Below, in pieces: positions 13,972 through 20,473 of a stretch of 24,831 bases of DNA. A program made the position numbers and the translations under genes. Within the stretch, counting starts at the first letter, position 1. Every line of letters begins with the position of its first letter. This DNA comes from a virus. Location: positions 1 to 24,831 of IMG/VR virus record IMGVR_UViG_3300015371_000164, one strand, 5' to 3'. The notes under the pieces are model-generated. The model did not search any database. It was given only the letters and a program-made list of their open reading frames with translations, and had not been told where the DNA came from.

Positions 13972-15921
13972 TTACGCGGGACTGCCGACGTTGCCCCAGT
14001 TGACGTCGTCCATATAGACGACCGACCCGGACCGCGCCTTCGCCCAGTTGATAAACCGTTCCGCGCGGAGCGCGATACTGTTCGTCTGGAACATCGACAC
14101 GACCGACGTCGCGGTCCCCGTTACGGAATTCATCGTCGGGGTATCGCTCATTTGGAGCGACGCTTCGCGCGACGCGTCGAGCGTGACCGCGCCGTCGTCC
14201 GCGAGGAACACGTCTTTCGCGTTGACCGCGATCACGAGGTTGCCCGCGCCGCTGGAGTTCGCCGCGTATTGCGTCGGAACCACGGTGATCCCGAGCAACG
14301 TCCCGCCGCCCGCCGAAATGTTCGGGAACGCCGCCTGTCCGAACGCGTTAACCATCAACGACAATTGCATCGCGAGCGTCTCCGGCAGAATCAGAACGAG
14401 ATTCGAGACGTTCTGATTCGCGGCGACGTAGTGGTTGATCAACGTCGCGATGTCGGTCCGGACGTTGTCCGCGGACGTTCCGGCGGAGGTCAACGGGACG
14501 AGTCCGTTCGTCAGACTCGCGGGACTGACGCCGGTAACGGCGGCGTGTGCGGGATCGATCAAGTCGATATCGATCCGTTCGATCAACGCGGCGGCGAGTC
14601 CGTCGCGAACGAGCGTCTCCGCGGACGGGGACGAGAACCGCGCGAGTTCTTCCGTGATGACGGAGATCGCCGCGACTTTCGTAAACCCGAGGGACGTCGC
14701 GTTGAACGCGAAACTCGTCAGCGGTTTAGCCGCGCCCTGTCCGACCCAGTACCCGTTCCCGCCGCTGGTCTGTCCGTTGACCCGGACGTTGAACGGGACC
14801 CGCTGAAACGGGACGCGTCCAATGAGGGACCGCGGGCGAAGGAACTCGATAAATTCCGACGCGAGCGTCGTCGGGTACACGAGCGGATTCGCCCAGACCG
14901 CGTCGGTCGTGGTACCCGCGGGGACGTTGCCTTTCATTTGCAACGCCAGATGCAATTCGCGATCGTCCGGATAATGCGTTTTCGCGAGATCGATCGGCGA
15001 GATCCGATCGAACTCCGATCGCACCTTACAGATCGCGAGTCGCGCGAACCCGATGCCCGGTTCGCGGTTCTGTTTGACCGTGATCACGGGTGCGGCGGTC
15101 CGGGACTCGCGGCCCTGGTCCGGTGTCGCGCCACTCACGGGACGCGCCGCGGCCTTGTTCACGGATTCGAGCGTTTCGAGTCGCGCGAGATGCTTGTCGA
15201 TCTCCGCGACTTCCCGTTCGAGACTGTCGAACGCGTCCTGTGCGTCCGGATCGAGGGTCGATCCCTCGTCTTCCCCGGACATCAGTTCGTTCATTTTCGC
15301 GACTTTGGCTTCCTTTTCCGTGACGAACGCCGCTTTTCGTTCCGTGCTGGTCTTCATCGTGTGGGCCTGGAGCGTGACGCGCACGCGTGACCCGGAATCG
15401 CCCGGAGGGTGTGACCCGCCATCGGGACCAGACGCGGTTCGATGCGCGGAAACTAGGGATTTGATCGTCGCGATCGTCGCGTCCTGGTGTGCCGGGACAC
15501 TGACGAGCGAGAGTTCGAGAATTTCAAAATCGGTGAAGCGAAGTCCGTTCGACTTTTTGATCCGTTCGACGCCGGTCGCCGATGGACGGAATCCAATCGA
15601 GACGCCGCGAATCAGTCCGGCCTTGACCGAACTCCACGCCTCTTCGATCCGTGTGCGGAGCGACGGGGACTCGATCGTCGCCGGATCGGGGAACGACGCC
15701 TGGAACGTGATCGCGTCCCCGACGGTGTTCAGGGACGCGTGTCCGACGGGGAGCGTCGCGTTATGGTGCAACAGGAGCGGAATCGAGGACGCGAACGTCG
15801 CGCCACTAGGAACGACGACGTCGCCGAGACGGTCCGGCGTCAACGTCGACGCGATTCCGGTAATGATGCGCTGGTCGAGATCAAACGACTTGATCGTGAG
15901 ACCCGAATACGCGCGGTTCAT
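13972..15921 (-). CDS. HK97-type prohead protease fused to major capsid protein
   Basis: One uninterrupted 649-codon frame encodes two proteins usually made separately. Residues 1-155 are a peptidase U35/S78 prohead protease: FDLDQRIITGIAST, LLHHN with candidate catalytic His53, GVSIGF with Ser108, and FEILELSLVSVPA with a conserved acidic residue at 136. Residues 156-190 are a Gly/Ser/Pro linker. From MKTSTERKAAF (189) comes a charged, coiled-coil delta/scaffold domain (~190-270), then the HK97-fold capsid protein (~300-649), with YPTTLASEFIEFLRPRS and LRAERFINW landmarks. The protease should cleave the delta domain and itself free during maturation. An ATG at 15357 offers an internal start for capsid alone. 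I chose ATG 15921 because the upstream frame shadows the RHH gene. Confidence 0.95.
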   Translation of the reverse strand: MNRAYSGLTIKSFDLDQRIITGIASTLTPDRLGDVVVPSGATFASSIPLLLHHNATLPVGHASLNTVGDAITFQASFPDPATIESPSLRTRIEEAWSSVKAGLIRGVSIGFRPSATGVERIKKSNGLRFTDFEILELSLVSVPAHQDATIATIKSLVSAHRTASGPDGGSHPPGDSGSRVRVTLQAHTMKTSTERKAAFVTEKEAKVAKMNELMSGEDEGSTLDPDAQDAFDSLEREVAEIDKHLARLETLESVNKAAARPVSGATPDQGRESRTAAPVITVKQNREPGIGFARLAICKVRSEFDRISPIDLAKTHYPDDRELHLALQMKGNVPAGTTTDAVWANPLVYPTTLASEFIEFLRPRSLIGRVPFQRVPFNVRVNGQTSGGNGYWVGQGAAKPLTSFAFNATSLGFTKVAAISVITEELARFSSPSAETLVRDGLAAALIERIDIDLIDPAHAAVTGVSPASLTNGLVPLTSAGTSADNVRTDIATLINHYVAANQNVSNLVLILPETLAMQLSLMVNAFGQAAFPNISAGGGTLLGITVVPTQYAANSSGAGNLVIAVNAKDVFLADDGAVTLDASREASLQMSDTPTMNSVTGTATSVVSMFQTNSIALRAERFINWAKARSGSVVYMDDVNWGNVGSPA

Positions 15922-15925
15922 ATCT

Positions 15926-15953
15926 GGTCCGTCGACGGTAGAACCGGCGGACC
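15926..15953 (-). promoter_or_regulatory. Stem-loop in leader of protease-capsid gene
   Basis: On the coding strand GGTCCG (15953-15948) pairs with CGGACC (15931-15926), enclosing a second short CGGT/ACCG stem. The structure ends only four bases before the ATG at 15921 and contains the only candidate ribosome-binding bases (GACGGACC). It occupies about half of the 58-base gap after the RHH gene. No promoter-like -35/-10 pair is evident in this gap. Confidence 0.45.
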
Positions 15954-15979
15954 GCGAGGACCGTTGTTTGAACAGAAAA

Positions 15980-16189
15980 CTAGTCCGGCGGCGGGTCGTC
16001 CTCCAATTGAAGCAACACGATCCGATTGACCAGTCGCGAGACCGACACGTCCCGCGCGGTTGCCATCCGGACGAGTCGATCGTGAACGGCGGTCGGGACC
16101 CAGGCGGTGATCTGGGAGTGCGGGACGGCGGCGCGGGGACGCCCGCCGACGGATTTCCGGTCGGACGCGACCTCACGGGACGGAGGCAT
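15980..16189 (-). CDS. Small RHH-like (ribbon-helix-helix) protein
   Basis: A 69-residue protein with a basic, disordered N-terminus (VASDRKSVGGRPRAAVPHS) followed by ITAWVPTAVHDRLVRMA and TARDVSVSRLVNRIVLLQLE. This matches the beta-strand/helix/turn/helix plan of Arc/MetJ-type ribbon-helix-helix repressors; the V-S-V-S-R-L-V-N turn is characteristic. RHH proteins bind DNA as dimers, so it could regulate the late operon. The SD-like GAGGT at the end of terL lies 9 bases before the ATG. A DNA-binding protein between TerL and the capsid gene is not standard. Fold assignment is by pattern only. Confidence 0.7.
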   Translation of the reverse strand: MPPSREVASDRKSVGGRPRAAVPHSQITAWVPTAVHDRLVRMATARDVSVSRLVNRIVLLQLEDDPPPD

Positions 16190-16195
16190 GGGTCA

Positions 16196-17728
16196 TTACC
16201 TCGACAAAATCATCAGTTGATATTCCGGCGGCGCGGTCGCGCGGTTGCGGTCTTTCAGATCAACCGCCATGACCAGCGCGACGACGCCGTCGATCCGTTC
16301 GGTCGAGAGACGTTTCGAGACCTTTTGATTCCCGGCGGCGTCCTGTTCGATCGCGACGTTCGACACGTTCCAGCGGAGGACCGGGTGTCCGGCGTGACGG
16401 AGTTCGCGGTTCAGGATGGAACGTTCGAGGGACTTCGTCGGCGCACTCAACGACGCGAACCCTTGCCGGATCGGGACGCATGGGAACCCGTCCTGATTCG
16501 TCAGTCGCGAGACGAGGTCGGTCGCGTTCCAGGGATCGAACGCGATTTCCTGGATCACGAACTCCGTCGACCAGGACTGGAGCGTCGACCGGACGACCTC
16601 GTAATCGACCGTCGCGCCCGCGGTCGCGGTCAACACGCCGTCGCGAACCCATTGATCGTACGGAACCCGATCGCGTGCGGCGCGGTCCGCGATGCGGTCG
16701 CGCGGGACGAAAAACGCCGGGAGGACCTCGAACCCGTCGTCGGACGGAAACACGGCGACGAGCGCCGTCAGATCCGTTGTCGTCGACAGGTCCATCCCGA
16801 CATAGCATCGTCGGCCGCGGAGCGCCGCCCGGTCGATCGGCCGGTGACACGCGTCCCAGGACTCCAGGCCGATCCAGCGGGACGCCTGTTCGGTCCACTG
16901 GTTCAGGTACAACCGGCGGAACGTGTTTTCCTGTGCGGGGATTTCCTTCGCTCGCGCACACGCGATCCGCATCTCGTCGAGACTCCGAAAGTCCCCGAGT
17001 GCGGGATTCGCTTTTTTCCACACGCCTTCATCGGTCCAGTCGTCGCGATCGCCCGCCTCATAAATGACGGGAAGGAACGTCGGGTCGATGTCGGGACGCT
17101 CCGCGACCTTTTTCGCATACGCGTACAACTCCCAGAGGATCGAATGTCGGTCGTATCCCGCGGTCGATACGCCGAACATCAACGGTTGTTGTCGCCCGCC
17201 TTGCGAGGTCGCGAGCACGTCCCAGAGGTCGCGGTTCGGTGCGCAATGCAATTCGTCGTAAATGACGACCGACGCGTTGAACCCGTGTTTCGAATACGCC
17301 TCCGCGGAGATCGCCCGACAGAACGATCCGCTCCGCATATGGACGATCCGTTTCTGGGATTCGACGAGGGTACATTCCGCGCGGAGGACGGGGTCCGCCT
17401 TGATCATCGCGGCGATCGCCTGAAACACTTTCCCGGCTTGATCGCGGTCGGCCGCGGCGAGATAGATTTCCCCTTGCGCGGTGTCGAACAACAGACAGTA
17501 GAGCGCGATCGCCGCGCATAACTCCGTCTTCCCGTTCTTCCGCGGGAGCATCAACAAACACGTTCGGTACTGGCGGAGTCCGGTCGGTCCCCGCTTGAAC
17601 AGAGACCGAATCATCCGCGTTTGCCAGGGACGCAACTCGAACGGGCGTCCCGCGTAGTCGCCGGTATGGGTAAAGCGAGAGATAACCGCGATCGCGTGCG
17701 CCGCGGTCCCCGGTGTCGGAGCGGCCAT
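16196..17728 (-). CDS. terL: Terminase large subunit (HK97/YmfN type)
   Basis: The 510-residue protein has the N-terminal packaging ATPase and C-terminal RNase H-like nuclease of Terminase_1/YmfN large subunits. The adenine-binding segment is FELRPWQTRMI (~30-40), Walker A is LPRKNGKTE (61-69) and Walker B with catalytic Glu is VVIYDELHC (154-162). The motor coupling motif follows near FGVSTAG (185-191). The nuclease begins at YVGMDLSTTTD, with D313 as first metal ligand; a second acidic site lies near IAFDPWNATD and a third near ERIDGVVALVMAVD. All catalytic features look intact. It is the motor that cuts and pumps DNA into the prohead. Confidence 0.97.
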   Translation of the reverse strand: MAAPTPGTAAHAIAVISRFTHTGDYAGRPFELRPWQTRMIRSLFKRGPTGLRQYRTCLLMLPRKNGKTELCAAIALYCLLFDTAQGEIYLAAADRDQAGKVFQAIAAMIKADPVLRAECTLVESQKRIVHMRSGSFCRAISAEAYSKHGFNASVVIYDELHCAPNRDLWDVLATSQGGRQQPLMFGVSTAGYDRHSILWELYAYAKKVAERPDIDPTFLPVIYEAGDRDDWTDEGVWKKANPALGDFRSLDEMRIACARAKEIPAQENTFRRLYLNQWTEQASRWIGLESWDACHRPIDRAALRGRRCYVGMDLSTTTDLTALVAVFPSDDGFEVLPAFFVPRDRIADRAARDRVPYDQWVRDGVLTATAGATVDYEVVRSTLQSWSTEFVIQEIAFDPWNATDLVSRLTNQDGFPCVPIRQGFASLSAPTKSLERSILNRELRHAGHPVLRWNVSNVAIEQDAAGNQKVSKRLSTERIDGVVALVMAVDLKDRNRATAPPEYQLMILSR

Positions 17729-17732
17729 AGTC

Positions 17733-17756
17733 CTTCCCTGTTGACGACCAGGGAGG
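17733..17756 (-). promoter_or_regulatory. Stem-loop directly upstream of TerL start
   Basis: On the coding strand CCTCCCTG and CAGGGAAG-type arms form an 8-bp stem (17756-17749 with 17740-17733, one G-T wobble) around an 8-base loop. The 3' arm supplies the GGGAAGG Shine-Dalgarno that ends a few bases before the ATG at 17728. The hairpin therefore hides the TerL ribosome-binding site unless opened. It sits in the 72-base TerS-TerL gap, which holds no other recognisable element. Confidence 0.55.
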
Positions 17757-17800
17757 ACAGTCGCGACCGCGACCGCGAGCCTAGTACGACGTGTCGCGTG

Positions 17801-18274
17801 TTAGGACGACCCGAGCAACCCCGCCCATTTCGATTCGTCGGCGGAGCTGGTGTCGGGCGGGACCTGGACTCGCGCACGCGATACGGGAGTCAGGCCCAGT
17901 TCGGAATCGATCTTCGTCAATAACATCAGGGTCCGATTCGCCAATTGCCGCGGGTGATTCGGACTCGGCTTTTCGTACCGGACGAGCGCGACGAGTTGTT
18001 CGTGTTTCGCCGCGTCGTCGAGTTGCGCCCGCCACGTCGCCCAGAGGACGCAATGCGCGATCGCCATGACCCGATCCGCGGACGTGACCTGTCGCCGCAA
18101 AATCGCCGGGACGATCGTTCGCCGCCATTCCGCGATCGCGTCCTCCGCGGTCAACTCGACCGGGACGTCCGCCGGAATCGGATCCGGAACCGGTTCGGCC
18201 CGATTGATCTTCCGCTTCCCCGGATTCCCCCTCAGTACCCGTAACGCCGTCGGGACTGGTTTTCGACCCCGCAT
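17801..18274 (-). CDS. terS: Terminase small subunit, P27 family
   Basis: The 157-residue protein opens with MRGRKPVPTALRVLRGNPGK, the hallmark N-terminus of P27-type phage terminase small subunits (a basic DNA-binding arm). A helical core follows (AEWRRTIVPAILRR ... VMAIAHCVLWATWRAQ). TerS recognises the packaging site and loads the large subunit; it works as a ring oligomer at the portal. The start has GAGGT 9 bases upstream, inside the preceding ORF. TerL follows after 72 bases, one of the longer non-coding gaps in the window. Confidence 0.95.
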   Translation of the reverse strand: MRGRKPVPTALRVLRGNPGKRKINRAEPVPDPIPADVPVELTAEDAIAEWRRTIVPAILRRQVTSADRVMAIAHCVLWATWRAQLDDAAKHEQLVALVRYEKPSPNHPRQLANRTLMLLTKIDSELGLTPVSRARVQVPPDTSSADESKWAGLLGSS

Positions 18275-18280
18275 ACTCGC

Positions 18281-18559
18281 TTACCTCAACTGTCCGGAAC
18301 CGATGCGCGACCCTCTTCGGACCGGAACGTAATACCGCGGACACTTGCGCGAGACCCAGGGACGGTTCGGGCAGGAACGCGCCAAAACATTTTTAGGCCC
18401 CCCGGTCGGTCGATTGACGCTGACCCCGAGCCTCCGACCGATCGTCGCGTGTGCGCCTTCCCTTGCGGTCCAGGACGGCGTCCTGTCTATCTGGTCATGT
18501 TCCACGGGGAACGACGCTTCGTGCGAACGAGTGCGAATGTTCCCGACTATGCGGTCCAT
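18281..18559 (-). CDS. Small basic protein between methyltransferase and TerS, unknown
   Basis: A 92-residue frame whose ATG lies within the last codons of the methyltransferase gene (13-base overlap) and whose TAA is 6 bases before the TerS start. The TerS ribosome-binding site (GAGGT) sits inside its final codons. The product is basic; residues ~35-55 (AHATIGRRLGVSVNRPTGG) could be a short DNA-binding helix pair, followed by two spaced Cys. The start has no clear Shine-Dalgarno; an internal GTG at residue 19 is an alternative. Codon usage (AGG, ATA) is less typical than its neighbours. I take it as a probable real gene because the gap is otherwise empty. Confidence 0.5.
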   Translation of the reverse strand: MDRIVGNIRTRSHEASFPVEHDQIDRTPSWTAREGAHATIGRRLGVSVNRPTGGPKNVLARSCPNRPWVSRKCPRYYVPVRRGSRIGSGQLR

Positions 18560-19335
18560 ATGTCCGAGAGGTCCGACTGTCCGGGTGAGTCCTCCGCGTA
18601 CAGGGGGAGCGCCGCTTGTGAGAGTCGCCCGATTGCGACATCGCAATACTTCCGCTCCAGGTCGATGCCGATGGCCCGACGTCCGAGTCGCTTCGCCGCA
18701 ACGAGGGTCGTCCCCGATCCCATGAACGGGTCGAGAATCAGATCGCCGGGGTCCGTGAATAACGCCACGAGTTCCAGCATCAACGGTTCAGGCTTCGGAC
18801 ACGGATGTTCCGGGCGTGTCCCACGGTTGACGAACCCGCCTTTGACGACGCCGCATGACCAGAGCGCCGGACGTCCGCCGCCGTTCCAGCGGAGTTTCCG
18901 ATCCGGACGATGCACGATCGTACAGGGTTCGAATCCGACGGACGGGCGGTCCCCGCTGAATTGCGGCATCGGATCCGTTTTGACCCAGGCCCCTGTCCGC
19001 ACGTACCGGAGTCCCGCGCGTTCGAGCGCGATCCGCCAGTCGCCCGTCGATTCCGCATCCGAGAAAACGAGCGACCAGCGATCGACGAGTCGGGCGATCT
19101 CGGTTGCGATGACCGATCGGAGATGGTCGTCCATGACCCCGATCGCGCCGACCGCTAACTGTTCGAGTGCGACACTTCCGCCGCTTTGGTGATTCCGTTG
19201 ATCGGCCCGACGGTAGACGTCCCGCGCGTACGGCGGGTCGGTCAACACATGGTCGACGGCGTCGAGGGACAACAACACGTCCCGACAGTCCCCGCAATAG
19301 ATCGTGATTCCGTCCTGGTCGTAATACCGATCCAT
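18547..19335 (-). CDS. Beta-class site-specific DNA N4/N6-methyltransferase (orphan)
   Basis: This 262-residue protein has the catalytic motif IV TDPPY at 32-36, near the N-terminus, and the SAM-binding motif I DPFMGSGTT at 202-210. That order (IV, target recognition, I) defines the beta class of amino methyltransferases (PF01555). DPPY fits N6-adenine or N4-cytosine methylation of DNA. The variable middle (~residues 40-180) would read the target site. No restriction enzyme gene is adjacent, so it is probably a solitary phage methyltransferase protecting phage DNA or marking it for packaging or timing. Its ATG follows the HNH stop (TAA) directly, with AGGAAAG as ribosome-binding site. Confidence 0.95.
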   Translation of the reverse strand: MDRYYDQDGITIYCGDCRDVLLSLDAVDHVLTDPPYARDVYRRADQRNHQSGGSVALEQLAVGAIGVMDDHLRSVIATEIARLVDRWSLVFSDAESTGDWRIALERAGLRYVRTGAWVKTDPMPQFSGDRPSVGFEPCTIVHRPDRKLRWNGGGRPALWSCGVVKGGFVNRGTRPEHPCPKPEPLMLELVALFTDPGDLILDPFMGSGTTLVAAKRLGRRAIGIDLERKYCDVAIGRLSQAALPLYAEDSPGQSDLSDIWTA

Positions 19336-19683
19336 TTACTTTCCTGTCCGGTCCCGGAGTTCGGATCGTGTTTTGACCCCGTGACAGTGAAAACAAAGCG
19401 CCTGGAGATTCGCTTCGTTGAACATCAGCGTTTCGTCGCCCCGATGCGGGACGATATGGTCGACAACGTCGGTCGTCAGCGTACAGGCGGCGTCCATGGT
19501 CGGATTCGTACAGAACGGGTGCGCCGTCCGGAACCGATCGCGGAGTGCGATCCAGCGCGATCCGGTGTACGCGGTCGGTCCGCGTTTGTATCGCGCGTAC
19601 CACGCCTGGACCGGTTTCGCATGTTCCGGACAACGTCCCGCTTTCACCTTCCGCGAACATCCGGGCGCGAGACAGTACGGCAC
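19336..19683 (-). CDS. HNH endonuclease
   Basis: The start chosen is GTG at 19683, overlapping the upstream TAG by one base (TAGTG). A longer frame to 19719 would run into the structural gene and adds only basic residues. The 115-residue product has an N-terminal CxxxxC...C pair (YCLAPGC, GRCPEH) and a canonical HNH fold: DHIVPHRG (D75, H76, H80), N91 in NEANLQALC, and CFHCH (97-101). HNH proteins beside terminase genes in HK97-type phages assist cos or packaging cleavage by TerL. This one is separated from TerS by a methyltransferase and a small ORF, so a packaging role is likely but not certain; a homing-type nuclease is the alternative. Confidence 0.9.
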   Translation of the reverse strand: MPYCLAPGCSRKVKAGRCPEHAKPVQAWYARYKRGPTAYTGSRWIALRDRFRTAHPFCTNPTMDAACTLTTDVVDHIVPHRGDETLMFNEANLQALCFHCHGVKTRSELRDRTGK

Positions 19684-20009
19684 TATCCGCCGCCGCCCCA
19701 ACCGGGAACGATGTCCCAATGATCCGGTTCGCGTTTGTTCGGGTAGTACCCGACGGTGTTCCCGCTATCGGTGATCTTGAACCGTACGCGGTAGTGACCG
19801 ATCGGAAGTCGATCGATCGCCGTGACGGACACCGTTCCCGCCGCGCGATCGAGCCAGTCGGCGTCCGGAACCGGCGCGACCGGCGTTCCCGTCTCCGTCC
19901 ACACGTCGAGCGTCACCGTTAACGCCGTACCGTTACTGGCCTGTCCGTTGTCCAGTAACTTGAACGTTTGCGGTTCGGTCGTGCCGAACGGGATTTCGTA
20001 CGCTTCCAT
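19683..20009 (-). CDS. Small beta-rich phage structural-type protein
   Basis: A 108-residue protein beginning MEAYEIPFGTTEPQTFKLLD, followed by an immunoglobulin-like strand pattern (TVTLDVWTETGT ... GTVSVTAIDRLPIGHYRVRFKI ... GNTVGYYPNK) and a Trp/Gly tail. The layout resembles the N-terminal BppU-like domain found in phage baseplate and fibre-attachment proteins, where a short beta sandwich docks a receptor-binding protein. That match is by pattern only. It has the best ribosome-binding site in this part (AGGGAGG) and shares its last base with the GTG start of the HNH gene. Confidence 0.65.
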   Translation of the reverse strand: MEAYEIPFGTTEPQTFKLLDNGQASNGTALTVTLDVWTETGTPVAPVPDADWLDRAAGTVSVTAIDRLPIGHYRVRFKITDSGNTVGYYPNKREPDHWDIVPGWGGGG

Positions 20010-20015
20010 AACGCG

Positions 20016-20045
20016 CCTCCCTTTACGTGACCGTGAACAGGGAGG
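20016..20045 (-). promoter_or_regulatory. Stem-loop sequestering the Shine-Dalgarno of the 19683-20009 gene
   Basis: On the coding strand CCTCCCT (20045-20039) pairs perfectly with AGGGAGG (20022-20016) across a 16-base loop. AGGGAGG lies 6 bases before the ATG at 20009 and is the obvious ribosome-binding site. The partner strand is inside the last codons of the upstream gene, so ribosomes translating that gene would melt the stem: a textbook translational-coupling arrangement. Confidence 0.6.
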
Positions 20046-20442
20046 TCCCGAAATCGACCGTAAACACGTCGGACGACTGGAGCGTGATCGCCGCGCCGTA
20101 ATCCCAGAACCCGACCAGCGGATCGAGCGGGGAGGTTGGCGTGTCGTTGAACAAGATCGCGTACCGGAACGGACCGACCGCGCCGGATGCCGTGATCACG
20201 ACGTCGGTCCCGACGATCGAGGTCACGCCGCCCGATCGCGAGACGACGTTTTGCGAATCTTGCGGACCGGTGTACCCGTTGCCGGTCGAAATCTCCGCGA
20301 TGTCCGATTTCAGCGAATGCGTCGCCGCGTTCGGTGTCGCGTTCGTCAGATAGACGGACAACGTGTCGGTGTCGAGGTTGTGAACTTTTTTCGACAAGTC
20401 CTCCGAAAACTTCTCGAACTTCGTGAATGCTGAAACCGGCAT
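20023..20442 (-). CDS. Phage structural-type protein, probable virion component
   Basis: A 139-residue protein starting MPVSAFTKFEKFSEDLSKK, followed by a Thr/Asn/Val-rich beta domain (LSVYLTNATPNAATHS ... GPFRYAILFNDTP ... LVGFWDYGAAITL). The FRYAILFND/GFWDYG pattern is one I know from conserved phage proteins found beside structural genes, often annotated only as hypothetical or structural. It begins downstream of the LamG gene with a GAGGGG ribosome-binding site 5 bases before ATG. The next gene starts 13 bases after its stop. Its neighbours suggest it belongs to the same appendage or decoration complex, which is inference. Confidence 0.7.
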   Translation of the reverse strand: MPVSAFTKFEKFSEDLSKKVHNLDTDTLSVYLTNATPNAATHSLKSDIAEISTGNGYTGPQDSQNVVSRSGGVTSIVGTDVVITASGAVGPFRYAILFNDTPTSPLDPLVGFWDYGAAITLQSSDVFTVDFGTSLFTVT

Positions 20443-20455
20443 AGTGACCCCTCAT

Positions 20456-20473
20456 GATCTGACCCGTCAGATC
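20456..20473 (-). other. 8-bp perfect inverted repeat at end of LamG gene
   Basis: GATCTGAC and GTCAGATC are separated by two bases. In RNA this would be a 7-bp stem with a CGGG tetraloop. It spans the LamG gene's TGA and lies 13 bases upstream of the next ATG; a GAGGGG ribosome-binding site sits between them. No U-tract follows, so it is not a classical terminator. An mRNA-stabilising or coupling-breaking hairpin is the simplest reading. Confidence 0.6.

Noticed and set aside
15053-17521. Long plus-strand open frame (822 codons) antisense to terminase and protease-capsid
   Set aside because: It mirrors strongly conserved minus-strand genes with intact catalytic motifs. Its translation is Arg/Pro/Asp-rich low complexity, as expected from GC-rich antisense sequence with few stops.
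20456-20473. Intrinsic terminator after the LamG gene
   Set aside because: The hairpin is not followed by a U-tract; ATGAGGGG follows, so I list it only as an inverted repeat.
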